A DNA stretch of 10,889 bases, from contig JALWTZ010000354.1 in NCBI GenBank assembly GCA_026993285.1, forward strand, positions 2,668 to 13,556. The letters are read 5' to 3'. A program made the position numbers and the translations under genes. Under the pieces are notes generated by a model, which saw only the letters and a list, made by a program, of their open reading frames with translations, had not been told where the DNA came from and did no database searches. Shown here piece by piece: positions 1-6,900 of the stretch (the first letter of the stretch is position 1; every line of letters begins with the position of its first letter). The DNA comes from Lysobacterales bacterium (GTDB lineage Bacteria > Pseudomonadota > Gammaproteobacteria > Xanthomonadales > S139-57).

Positions 1-114
1 GTTCCGCAGCGCTCCTTGCGCTGCTGGTCGAGTCAGGCCCGCTACGAAATGCTGTCCCTGCATTTCGCCCGTTGGGCCGCCCTTCGGGCGTTCAAAATCG
101 TTCCGGACGATTTT
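1..114. repeat. Cluster of four perfect stem-loops, probably non-coding
   Basis: Four inverted repeats follow one another: GCAGCGC / GCGCTGC at 6-24 (5-nt loop), CGAAATGC / GCATTTCG at 45-67 (7-nt loop), CGCCC / GGGCG at 78-90 (3-nt loop) and AAAATCGT / ACGATTTT at 94-114 (5-nt loop). A smaller GCCC-GTT-GGGC stem lies at 67-77. All stems are perfectly paired. The last has A residues on one side and T on the other, so it could act as a weak intrinsic terminator in either direction. A run of stems like this is typical of a dispersed intergenic palindromic repeat or a structured leader or trailer, but copy number cannot be judged from one window. Open frames through it have no recognisable protein character. 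From 115 to 259 I see no gene; a TACAAT box at 230-235 could be a -10 for the next gene, but no good -35 accompanies it. Confidence 0.55.
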
Positions 115-259
115 GTCGGCCACTCCGGCACCTCTCCGAAACTGTGTTGCAGGCAGGTTGGCGGTACTGCGGATACCTGCACGGCAAGCCCGCGCATTGT
201 AGCAGAAACCGCTTTTGGCGGGCAGGCGGTACAATGGCCGTTTTGCGCGGGTTGGGTGG

Positions 260-1462
260 ATGAATTTCGTACTTCCCCTGTTGGCGTTGCTGGTGGTACT
301 GGCGTTGTTCAGCCCCGGAGTGCGCAATCACCGCACATGGCAGGCGACGGTAACGCCGCTGGCTTCCATTATCGGCAGTGGCTTTCTGGTGGTGGCCCCC
401 TTGCTGGGTCATCTCATGGGGCGGGATGCCTGGCTGGGCATGAATCTGATCGTATTGTTGGCCTATGGCATCGGCGCGGTGATTCGTTTCAATATTGCCG
501 AGGTGGAACCCCGCATGCAGCAGGGCCGGCTGGACGGGGCAGGGCATTGGCTGGAGCGCTTGTCCAACCTGGCGCTGTCGCTGGCCTATGTCATCTCCGT
601 GGCCTTCTATCTGCGCCTGTTATCAGCCTTCGCCCTGCGCGGGCTGGGTATGGAAAGTGATCTCTGGGCGGACCTGCTCACCAGCGCCATTCTAGCCATC
701 ATCGGTGGCATGGGGCTGGTCTATGGCTTGAAGGCGCTGGAGCGGCTGGAGGAATACTCGGTTTCCATCAAGCTGGCGGTGATCGCCGCCCTGCTGCTGG
801 GCCTGGCGGTGCATGATACGCGTACCGGTTTTGATCTCTCCTCCGTGGCGGTGGTGGACTGGAGCCATGCGGAATCCTGGCGCGTGCTGGCCGGTCTGCT
901 ACTGGTGGTGCAGGGCTTTGAAACCTCGCGTTACCTGGGTAACGCCTATGACGCGGACCTGCGCATCCGCAGCATGCGTTACGCGCAATGGCTTTCCGGC
1001 GGCATCTATCTGCTGTTCGTGGCGCTGGTCACGCCCCTGCTGGGCATGGTGGAAGGGGGCCCGGTGGACGAGACGGCGGTGATTGATCTGGCCGCCCAAG
1101 CCGCCTGGATTCTCGGCCCCATGCTGGTGCTGGCGGCCATCATGAGCCAGTTCAGCGCGGCGGTGGCCGATACCGTGGGCGCGGGTGGGCTGGTGGCCGA
1201 GGAAAGCGGGCACAGGATCCCGGAGAAAAAGGCTTACGCGCTGGTCACCGGGCTGGGTATTGTGCTGGTCTGGGGGGCCAATCTCTATGAAATCATCGCC
1301 CTGGCTTCCCGTGCCTTTGCGCTGTACTACCTGCTGCAAAGCTTGCTGGCTCTGCGTCTGGCCCTGCGGCGATCTTCCCGTTCCTGGCTACAGGTGCTTT
1401 TCTTCTTGCTGATGGCTGCCGTACTGTTGGCCGTGGTGCTGTACGGCAAGGCCGTGGGCTGA
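260..1462 (+). CDS. Polytopic membrane protein, APC/LeuT-fold-like transporter
   Basis: A protein of 400 residues, strongly hydrophobic along its length, with about 11-12 predicted membrane segments, so it sits in the inner membrane. Near residues 32-45 it carries TPLASIIGSGFLVVAP, which resembles the GxIGSG(I/F) unwound-helix motif in TM1 of APC-superfamily amino-acid permeases. That resemblance is the main reason to suggest a secondary transporter; the substrate is not evident. A segment around ETSRYLGNAYDADLRIRSMRY looks like a conserved cytoplasmic loop. I chose the ATG at 260 because the protein then opens directly into a hydrophobic helix; an in-frame ATG at 215 would add 15 residues rich in Arg and Gly. 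The Shine-Dalgarno match is weak (GGGTGG just upstream). No obvious terminator follows; a bulged stem at 1494-1518 has no T-tract. It could instead be a family of unknown function sharing the LeuT fold. Confidence 0.8.
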   Translation: MNFVLPLLALLVVLALFSPGVRNHRTWQATVTPLASIIGSGFLVVAPLLGHLMGRDAWLGMNLIVLLAYGIGAVIRFNIAEVEPRMQQGRLDGAGHWLERLSNLALSLAYVISVAFYLRLLSAFALRGLGMESDLWADLLTSAILAIIGGMGLVYGLKALERLEEYSVSIKLAVIAALLLGLAVHDTRTGFDLSSVAVVDWSHAESWRVLAGLLLVVQGFETSRYLGNAYDADLRIRSMRYAQWLSGGIYLLFVALVTPLLGMVEGGPVDETAVIDLAAQAAWILGPMLVLAAIMSQFSAAVADTVGAGGLVAEESGHRIPEKKAYALVTGLGIVLVWGANLYEIIALASRAFALYYLLQSLLALRLALRRSSRSWLQVLFFLLMAAVLLAVVLYGKAVG

Positions 1463-1521
1463 GTGACAAGCTAATGAACTGCTGAAAGTGTGACCAGGCA
1501 CTCAAATCAATGCCCTGGAGC

Positions 1522-1560
1522 TTGCCACTATAAACAACAAAGGGTGTAAATTTATTTACA
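1522..1560 (+). promoter_or_regulatory. Predicted sigma70 promoter with overlapping operator-like palindrome, upstream of the cytochrome
   Basis: TTGCCA at 1522-1527 (5 of 6 to the -35 consensus) is separated by exactly 17 nt from TGTAAA at 1545-1550 (4 of 6 to the -10). This predicts a start near 1557 and a leader of about 45 nt before the ATG at 1601. The -10 is also the left arm of a perfect 16-bp palindrome, TGTAAATTTATTTACA (1545-1560), which would cover the -10 and start point as a repressor operator does. The surrounding stretch is clearly more AT-rich than its neighbours. The half-sites resemble a TyrR box, but the spacer is 4 nt instead of the 6 of that consensus. The regulator is unknown. 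Confidence 0.4.
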
Positions 1561-1600
1561 AAAGTATACAATGTCGGTTGAATCACATGAGGAAAGCACC

Positions 1601-3967
1601 ATGCGCAATCGAATCATCGTCATTATTCTGTTTGCGGTTCTGGGCTGGGGTCTGGCACAGGGAGATGACTGGATCTTTAGGGCCGTTTTCTCCAACCTGG
1701 CGTTGCAAAGTGGCCCGTCCATCAATTCCACCAGTGCCAATGGCCCGGCGGGGAGCCAGCCGGTACCCTTGCAGCCCATGATGCAGCTACCCGGCTTTTC
1801 CCTGCTGGCAGCCAATGATCTGGGCATGCACTGTGCGGATCAGGATTTTCAGGTGATGAGTATCCTGCCGCCGTTCAATGTCATGCATGCACAGGTGATA
1901 CAGCGCGGGCGGGGTGATGATGCACGCATACTCGGCCCGGATGATGTGGAAGTGGTCTACAGTGCCGGTGCATCTGCTGACGACCCTTCCAATAGCAAGC
2001 CCACGGCACAGGAACAGGGCACGGATGTGTTCAAGAGCAATTTCTGGGAAATCAACCCGGCCACGGGGAACAGTTGGGGTTTTGATGGATATGATCCTTT
2101 GTATCCAACTGGAGTCCTCTCCGGGTTTTCGCAATCCGTGGATACCGGCCTGCCATCACCGGATAATCATGCATTGCACCTGGGGCCGGATGGCATCCCC
2201 GGCAGTGGTGATGAGTACCTGACCGCGACACAGCAGGTTATGCCCGGCATTGGTGGAGCGTATGTCCGCAATGACCCGCAGCCTTTTGCCCGTTTTGATG
2301 ACAGTCTGCCGTTTTTTATCGACTTTCCCTTTGGTTATATGGTGAACCGTGCGCGTTGGTTCTCGGCTGAAGGCGTGCCGCTGTTTTCGGTGGATGATCA
2401 GGGCCGTGAAAACCCCTATCCGCTCAGTCGGGTACAGGCCATTGCCAAGGCAGGAAACAGTATGGGACTGGATGCCGGTACCGTGCTCGCTACCCTGGAA
2501 ATCGTCACTCCCATTTCGGCCGAAGCGGACTGTCAAAATTGTCATGCCACTTTCGGCGAGGGCCTGAGCAATGGTGAGGCCAGTGATTTCGCATCGGTCA
2601 GAAAATACAAGGATGGACAGACACCTTGGCCCATTGCATCCATGGATGACGTCACGGTACCGGGGCCGCAAAAGCTGCTGAATGCTGCCAAGTTGAATAT
2701 CCTGCGCCTGCATGATGCCAAGCATGGAGACCGTTATACCAGCAGCATCGATGGCAGCAGCACACCCTGCATGAACGGCACGGAATCTTCCTGTCTGGGT
2801 AATCGCACACCGGTGCAGTGTTCCTGGTGCCATTATTCCCCCGCGCTGGATCTGGCCCAGCTGGGCCCGGTGGATGAAACCGATCACGGGCCCAATGGCC
2901 GGCAGCAGACACGCCATTCATCCATGTCCAGGGTGATGCATGGCCACCATGGGCAATTTGCCGAGCTGTTTCCGGATATGCCTGCACCGGGTGGGCGAGA
3001 TCCGCAAGTGGCCAACGATATTCTCACCAAAACCTGCTACAGCTGCCATCCGGGCAAGCGTACCCAGTGCCTGCGGGGCGCCATGGCCAAGGCGGGGGTG
3101 CAGTGCCAGGACTGTCACGGCCAGATGCGCCATGTGGGCAATGATTTCAGCGAATACCTGACACAGGCCGGATTCCCCGCTGGCGCGAACCTGAACAAAC
3201 GGGTGCCCTGGGCCACTGAACCGCGTTGTGATGCCTGTCATGTGGGTGATGCGCTGGAGAACCTGAAAGATACCGCGACCGTACCGGTGGCCGAAGACGG
3301 TATTCGCTTGCTGCAGGCCTGGCATCTGGCGGAAGGCAAGGATGCGGCAGGCAACCCGGATGGGTCGGAAGTGGTGATCAACAATACACCTGCCAATCAC
3401 CGCTTTGGTCAGGACAAGCCCCTGTTTCGATTGAGTCATGGCCACGGTGGGGTGATGTGTGAAGCCTGCCACGGTAGCACGCACGCGGTGTATCCCAACC
3501 CCAAGCCGAATGCCAATGACAATGTGGCTGCGAACCAGTTGCAAGGGCATGTCGGCACCATCAGGGAATGTACGGTTTGCCACGAAGGCAATCTGGGCAA
3601 TACGATGGAAGGCCCGCATGGCATGCATCCGGTGGGTGATACCCGCTTTGCTCGTGGTGGACATGAAGAGCTGGCCGAGCACAACAGTGGCCAATGTGCC
3701 GCCTGTCATGGTGCCAACGGGGAAGGCTCGGTATTGTCCGTGGCAGCGGTGGAGCGCACACTGGAATGCAAGGACAGCCGCGGCAGCCTGTGCAGTGGTG
3801 GCGAGCATCAACCAGCGGTGATTACCCAGGGTACACCAGTCAGCTGTGGTCTGTGTCACCGGAATTACCTTTCCAATGGGAGTCAGGGAGGTGGTGAAGG
3901 CGGCGGAGGCGAAGGGGATCATGACGATGATGACGAACATGACTATGGAGAGGATGGCGATAATTGA
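1601..3967 (+). CDS. Exported nonaheme c-type cytochrome with acidic tail
   Basis: A protein of 788 residues with nine CxxCH heme-c attachment motifs, at residues 311 (CQNCH), 407 (CSWCH), 479 (CYSCH), 502 (CQDCH), 543 (CDACH), 620 (CEACH), 657 (CTVCH), 699 (CAACH) and 749 (CGLCH). The N-terminus (MRNRII then a hydrophobic stretch to about residue 20) is a Sec signal peptide or anchor, so the protein should be periplasmic or surface-exposed and matured by the Ccm system. Residues 1-300 lack heme motifs and carry a conserved-looking NDLGMHC at 72-78, followed by ILPPFNVMHAQVI. The last 26 residues are a Gly/Glu run and then an Asp/Glu/His-rich tail. The start is set by GAGGA at 1589-1593, 7 nt before ATG 1601; an ATG at 1571 would add ten residues without a good ribosome site. 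Its likely role is electron transfer in respiration or to extracellular acceptors; partner and redox substrate cannot be read. No porin or quinol-oxidising partner is adjacent. Confidence 0.9.
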   Translation: MRNRIIVIILFAVLGWGLAQGDDWIFRAVFSNLALQSGPSINSTSANGPAGSQPVPLQPMMQLPGFSLLAANDLGMHCADQDFQVMSILPPFNVMHAQVIQRGRGDDARILGPDDVEVVYSAGASADDPSNSKPTAQEQGTDVFKSNFWEINPATGNSWGFDGYDPLYPTGVLSGFSQSVDTGLPSPDNHALHLGPDGIPGSGDEYLTATQQVMPGIGGAYVRNDPQPFARFDDSLPFFIDFPFGYMVNRARWFSAEGVPLFSVDDQGRENPYPLSRVQAIAKAGNSMGLDAGTVLATLEIVTPISAEADCQNCHATFGEGLSNGEASDFASVRKYKDGQTPWPIASMDDVTVPGPQKLLNAAKLNILRLHDAKHGDRYTSSIDGSSTPCMNGTESSCLGNRTPVQCSWCHYSPALDLAQLGPVDETDHGPNGRQQTRHSSMSRVMHGHHGQFAELFPDMPAPGGRDPQVANDILTKTCYSCHPGKRTQCLRGAMAKAGVQCQDCHGQMRHVGNDFSEYLTQAGFPAGANLNKRVPWATEPRCDACHVGDALENLKDTATVPVAEDGIRLLQAWHLAEGKDAAGNPDGSEVVINNTPANHRFGQDKPLFRLSHGHGGVMCEACHGSTHAVYPNPKPNANDNVAANQLQGHVGTIRECTVCHEGNLGNTMEGPHGMHPVGDTRFARGGHEELAEHNSGQCAACHGANGEGSVLSVAAVERTLECKDSRGSLCSGGEHQPAVITQGTPVSCGLCHRNYLSNGSQGGGEGGGGEGDHDDDDEHDYGEDGDN

Positions 3968-4000
3968 TAGAAGTGCATATCATTGGAATGAATGACCATT

Positions 4001-4036
4001 AAGAAGCGGCAAACCTGGTTTGCCGCTTCTTGTTTT
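4001..4036 (+). terminator. Strong rho-independent terminator after the cytochrome
   Basis: A perfect 15-bp inverted repeat, with arms 4001-4015 and 4017-4031, reads AAGAAGCGGCAAACC and its complement. The real loop must be a few bases wider than the single nucleotide between the arms. It is followed by TGTTTTA. It begins 33 nt after the cytochrome stop codon and isolates that gene from the aminotransferase. The flanking A-run on the left means it may also work on the opposite strand. Confidence 0.9.
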
Positions 4037-4096
4037 AGATGATGGAAACCTGAAGACGGGGCAGTGTTCAGAGGAAGGTGAGCTGGTTACCGCGTC

Positions 4097-4125
4097 TTGG
4101 AAAGAACGGATGCCCGTAGTACTGT
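4097..4125 (+). promoter_or_regulatory. Possible promoter of the class V aminotransferase gene
   Basis: TTGGAA at 4097-4102 and TACTGT at 4120-4125 are 17 nt apart, matching the consensus hexamers at 4 and 3 positions. This would give a leader of about 20 nt before the ATG at 4153. A separate promoter is expected here because a strong terminator precedes the gene, but these boxes are only moderate matches. Confidence 0.3.
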
Positions 4126-4152
4126 GTGCGTCTGCTTAAAAGGCAAACTCAC

Positions 4153-5838
4153 ATGAAACTGACACCCGAATACCTGCGCAGGCACCTCATCGGCGCGGAT
4201 GCGCCCTTCTGCACGCCCTTTGGTCCACGGCTGATGACCTATTGTGACTACACGGCTTCCGGTCGTACCCTGCGTTTCGTGGAAAAGTACCTGATGCGCC
4301 TGCAGCGCCACTATGCCAATACCCACACCGAAGACGACATGACCGGGCGTTCCATGACCCGGCTGTTGCATGATGCCGAGCAGGCCATCAAGCGGCATGT
4401 GGGCGCGGGCGAGGACGACGTGCTCATTGCCACCGGCACCGGCGCCACCGGGGCCATCAACAAGTTGCAACAGATTCTCGGCATCTACCTGCCGCCGGGT
4501 ACGCGCCGGCGCATTGAAAGCCTGACCGGCCAGCCGCTGGCAGACCTGCGTGAACAGTGGCCGGTGGTGTTCATCGGCCCCTATGAGCACCATTCCAACG
4601 AGATCTCCTGGCGGGATGGCCTGTGCGAGGTGGTGGAAGTGGAACTGGACGCCCGCGGCCATATCGACCTGGACCATCTGCAAGCCCTGCTCACCGACCC
4701 GCGCTATGCCGGGCGGCAGAAAATCGGTTCCTTTTCGGCAGCTTCCAATGTCACCGGCCTGATCTCGCCTGTTCGCGAACTGGCGGCACTGTTGCACCGG
4801 CATGATGCGCTGGCCTTTTTCGACTACGCCGCCAGCGCGCCCTATGTGCCCATCGACATGCACCCGGCGGATGCAACGGCAGAGAACGATACCCACCTGG
4901 ACGCGGTGTTCATCTCGCCCCACAAGTTCATCGGCGGGCCGGGTTCCAGTGGTATTCTGGTGTTCAACCGGGCGCTGTACGACCGCTGCCTGCCACCCAC
5001 GGTCAGTGGCGGTGGCACGGTGAGCTATGTGGCCCGCCACCAGCATGATTTCATCGAGGATATCGAGGAACGGGAAAAGGCCGGCACGCCGGGCGTGTTG
5101 CAGGTTTTGCGGGCGGCATTGAGCTTCGAGATCAAGGCCCGGGTGGGCACGGCGCAGATCGAAGCCATCGAACAACGCTGGCTGAAGCGTGCCTTCGAAC
5201 AGTGGCAGGCCCATCCGCGGATCGAAATACTGGGCGACCCCGAGCCGGAAAACCGCGTGGCCATCGTTTCTTTCAACATCCGCACGCCCGAGGGGCGTTA
5301 CCTGCACCCCCGCTTCGTCACCGTGCTGCTCAACGACCTGTTCGGCATCCAGTCACGGGCGGGCTGCTCCTGCGCCGGCCCCTACGGGCATCGCCTGCTG
5401 GGCATCGGAGAGGAAGAATCGGAACACTACCGCTGCCTGATCGGCAAGGGCTACGAAGGCATCAAGCCGGGCTGGTGCCGGCTGGGCTTCCACTACACCA
5501 TGGATGAAGCCGAAGTGGATTTCATCATTGAGGCCGTGGCCTTCATCGCCGAGCACGGGGCACGGTTTCTGCCCTGGTACCGTTTCTGTGTCAAACAGGC
5601 CTGCTGGCAGCATATCCAGGAACCGGAATCCTGCCCGCAGTTGTCGCTGGATGATGCCTTTCAGGCGGATGACAGTTGCCCGCAACCCTTGCCGGTGGGG
5701 GTGCGTCAGCAGCTTTACCGGCAGTATTTCGAGGAAGCGCGCCAGTGGGCAGAAGCGGCAGAAAAGCGCCCGTCCCTGTCGCTGGAAGTGGAAGACGAGG
5801 AAGTGGCACAAATCATTCAGGAGCGTTTTGTACTCTAG
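4153..5838 (+). CDS. Class V aminotransferase / cysteine-desulfurase-like PLP enzyme, long form
   Basis: A protein of 561 residues of the aminotransferase class V fold (NifS/SufS/CsdA superfamily), expected to be cytosolic. Visible hallmarks in order: TGTGATGAINK near residue 95-105 (PLP phosphate binding); EHHSNEISW with H146/H147 (the ring-stacking His, as in EHHANIVPW of SufS-type enzymes); FDYAASAP with D224 (pyridine nitrogen); ISPHKFIGGPGSSG with K258 (Schiff-base lysine); and RAGCSCAGPYGH with C405 and C407 where SufS/CsdA enzymes carry the catalytic cysteine. These suggest cysteine desulfurase or selenocysteine lyase chemistry, but the exact substrate is open. It is about 150 residues longer than SufS, mainly through inserts and a C-terminal extension of roughly 100 residues with no motif I recognise. 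The ATG at 4153 follows AAAAGG at 4138-4143 with a 9-nt gap; an ATG at 4126 would add nine basic residues. No suf or isc genes are adjacent. Confidence 0.88.
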   Translation: MKLTPEYLRRHLIGADAPFCTPFGPRLMTYCDYTASGRTLRFVEKYLMRLQRHYANTHTEDDMTGRSMTRLLHDAEQAIKRHVGAGEDDVLIATGTGATGAINKLQQILGIYLPPGTRRRIESLTGQPLADLREQWPVVFIGPYEHHSNEISWRDGLCEVVEVELDARGHIDLDHLQALLTDPRYAGRQKIGSFSAASNVTGLISPVRELAALLHRHDALAFFDYAASAPYVPIDMHPADATAENDTHLDAVFISPHKFIGGPGSSGILVFNRALYDRCLPPTVSGGGTVSYVARHQHDFIEDIEEREKAGTPGVLQVLRAALSFEIKARVGTAQIEAIEQRWLKRAFEQWQAHPRIEILGDPEPENRVAIVSFNIRTPEGRYLHPRFVTVLLNDLFGIQSRAGCSCAGPYGHRLLGIGEEESEHYRCLIGKGYEGIKPGWCRLGFHYTMDEAEVDFIIEAVAFIAEHGARFLPWYRFCVKQACWQHIQEPESCPQLSLDDAFQADDSCPQPLPVGVRQQLYRQYFEEARQWAEAAEKRPSLSLEVEDEEVAQIIQERFVL

Positions 5839-5903
5839 TCGCTGGCGCCACCCCGCTTGTTGCGACCTGACCGGCTTGCGCTGGCAGCCTGCAAAACCGG
5901 TAA

Positions 5904-6785
5904 TCAGCACGGTTGCATGCCCCGGGGAGCGAACAGCTCGGGTTGGGCGGCCAGTTCCTCCGCCATGTGTTCACGGAAGGCGCGTACCCGTGCATTGTGT
6001 CTCAGGTCCGGGTGATACAGCAGCCACAAACCCAGATTGTGTTGCGGATCGGGTGGTACGAATCGCTCCAGGGCCGGGTCCTGATCACCGAGAAAACAGG
6101 GCAGGTAGGCCAGGCCCAGGTCCTGTTTCAGCGCAGCCAGCGTGAGCAGGGTATCATCGGAATAGAAACGGTGGAGTTGTCTGCCAGCCGTGTCTTTGGT
6201 CCAAGTGCGATGAAAGCCGCAACATTCAATACCCAGCCATTCCGGCTCTTCCGCGGATGCGCGGATGCTGGCCAGATACCGGCGGCTGCCATAAACGGTG
6301 GAAGTTACGGTGGCCAGTCGTTTGCCGATCAAGGTTTCTCCAGGCGTATTGGTGAGGCGAATGGCTACATCGGCTTCACGCCGTGGCAGGCTGATATAGG
6401 CATTGGTGGTGCTGATGTGCAGCTCGATCGCGGGATAGGCCCGGCTGAAGCGGGCAAAGGACGGCATTAACACGGTGGAAGCCATATTGTTGATGGCGGT
6501 GACGCGCAACTGGCCCTTGAGGCGGGCATTGCGACCAAAGACGCTGCCATCGGCCTGCAGCAGTGCCTTTTCCATCTGTTCCGCGGCTTCCAGCAGATGT
6601 TCGCCGGCGGCGGTGAGGTTGTAGCCATTTTTCTTGCGATCCAGCAGTCGGGAACCGATCCGTTCTTCCAACACCTTGAGGCGGCGGGAGACGGTGGAAT
6701 GCTGCACTTCCAGCTTGCGCGCACCCCCGCTGATGGAGCCCTCTCGCGCCACGGCCAGAAAAAATCGGAGATCGTCCCAGTTCAT
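5904..6785 (-). CDS. LysR-type transcriptional regulator
   Basis: A protein of 293 residues, the usual length for the family. The N-terminus is a classic LysR winged helix-turn-helix: WDDLRFFLAVAREGSISGGA followed by a recognition helix around STVSRRLKVLEERIG and then LLDRKK-NGYNLTAAG, within residues 1-60. A linker helix follows, then the periplasmic-binding-protein-like effector domain from about residue 92 to the end. It would bind DNA as a dimer or tetramer and respond to a small molecule that cannot be deduced. I chose the ATG at 6783-6785 because GGAG lies 6 nt upstream and the protein then starts exactly at the domain; an upstream ATG would add 11 residues. It is divergent from the methyltransferase-nitrilase operon across 115 bp, the usual layout for a LysR regulator and its target. 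It converges with the aminotransferase across 65 bp, where I see no clear terminator. Confidence 0.93.
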   Translation of the reverse strand: MNWDDLRFFLAVAREGSISGGARKLEVQHSTVSRRLKVLEERIGSRLLDRKKNGYNLTAAGEHLLEAAEQMEKALLQADGSVFGRNARLKGQLRVTAINNMASTVLMPSFARFSRAYPAIELHISTTNAYISLPRREADVAIRLTNTPGETLIGKRLATVTSTVYGSRRYLASIRASAEEPEWLGIECCGFHRTWTKDTAGRQLHRFYSDDTLLTLAALKQDLGLAYLPCFLGDQDPALERFVPPDPQHNLGLWLLYHPDLRHNARVRAFREHMAEELAAQPELFAPRGMQPC

Positions 6786-6816
6786 GCCTTGCTCCACGCC
6801 TGGATGATTTATGCAC

Positions 6817-6846
6817 ATTATGTTTCATTTTTTGGGGAATTGTCGC
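6817..6846 (-). promoter_or_regulatory. Predicted promoter of the LysR gene
   Basis: Read on the minus strand, GCGACA (6846-6841, 4 of 6 to the -35) and CATAAT (6822-6817, 5 of 6 to the -10) are 18 nt apart. This gives a leader of about 25 nt before the start codon at 6785. The -35 overlaps the candidate -35 of the opposite promoter, so the two promoters would compete or be switched together. Confidence 0.45.
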
Positions 6847-6857
6847 CCCGGATGAAA
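6823..6857. promoter_or_regulatory. Nested inverted repeats, candidate LysR operator
   Basis: TTTCAT at 6823-6828 pairs with ATGAAA at 6852-6857. Inside it, GGGG at 6834-6837 pairs with CCCC at 6846-6849. Both pairs are centred near 6840-6841, between the two divergent start codons and over both predicted -35 boxes. This is where a LysR dimer controlling both genes would be expected. The repeats are short, so chance cannot be excluded. Confidence 0.35.
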
Positions 6858-6867
6858 GGCGTAGTCT
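6840..6867 (+). promoter_or_regulatory. Possible promoter of the methyltransferase-nitrilase operon
   Basis: TTGTCG at 6840-6845 (4 of 6 to the -35) and TAGTCT at 6862-6867 (3 of 6 to the -10) are 16 nt apart. The weak -10 fits a promoter that needs an activator, as is usual for LysR targets. Support is only by match and position. Confidence 0.3.
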
Positions 6868-6900
6868 GATCCGTGCATTCAACAAGAGAGGAGGCACATC

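Noticed and set aside
16..660. Long open frame on the plus strand over the stem-loop cluster and the start of the membrane protein
   Set aside because: Its translation has mixed, low-quality composition and it overlaps a convincing hydrophobic gene in another frame.
1494..1518. CCAGGCA / TGCCCTGG stem after the membrane protein gene as a terminator
   Set aside because: The stem has a bulge, a 10-nt loop and no T-tract.
1545..1560. TyrR box
   Set aside because: The half-sites match, but the consensus needs a 6-nt spacer and this has 4.
2918..3940. 340-codon antisense frame in the cytochrome gene
   Set aside because: The opposite strand encodes nine CxxCH motifs in a continuous exported protein; the antisense product has no recognisable motif.
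4087..5307. 406-codon antisense frame in the aminotransferase gene
   Set aside because: Long antisense frames are common in GC-rich coding DNA, and the plus strand shows full PLP-enzyme motifs.
5839..5903. Shared terminator between the convergent aminotransferase and LysR genes
   Set aside because: No stable stem followed by a T-run could be found in these 65 bases.
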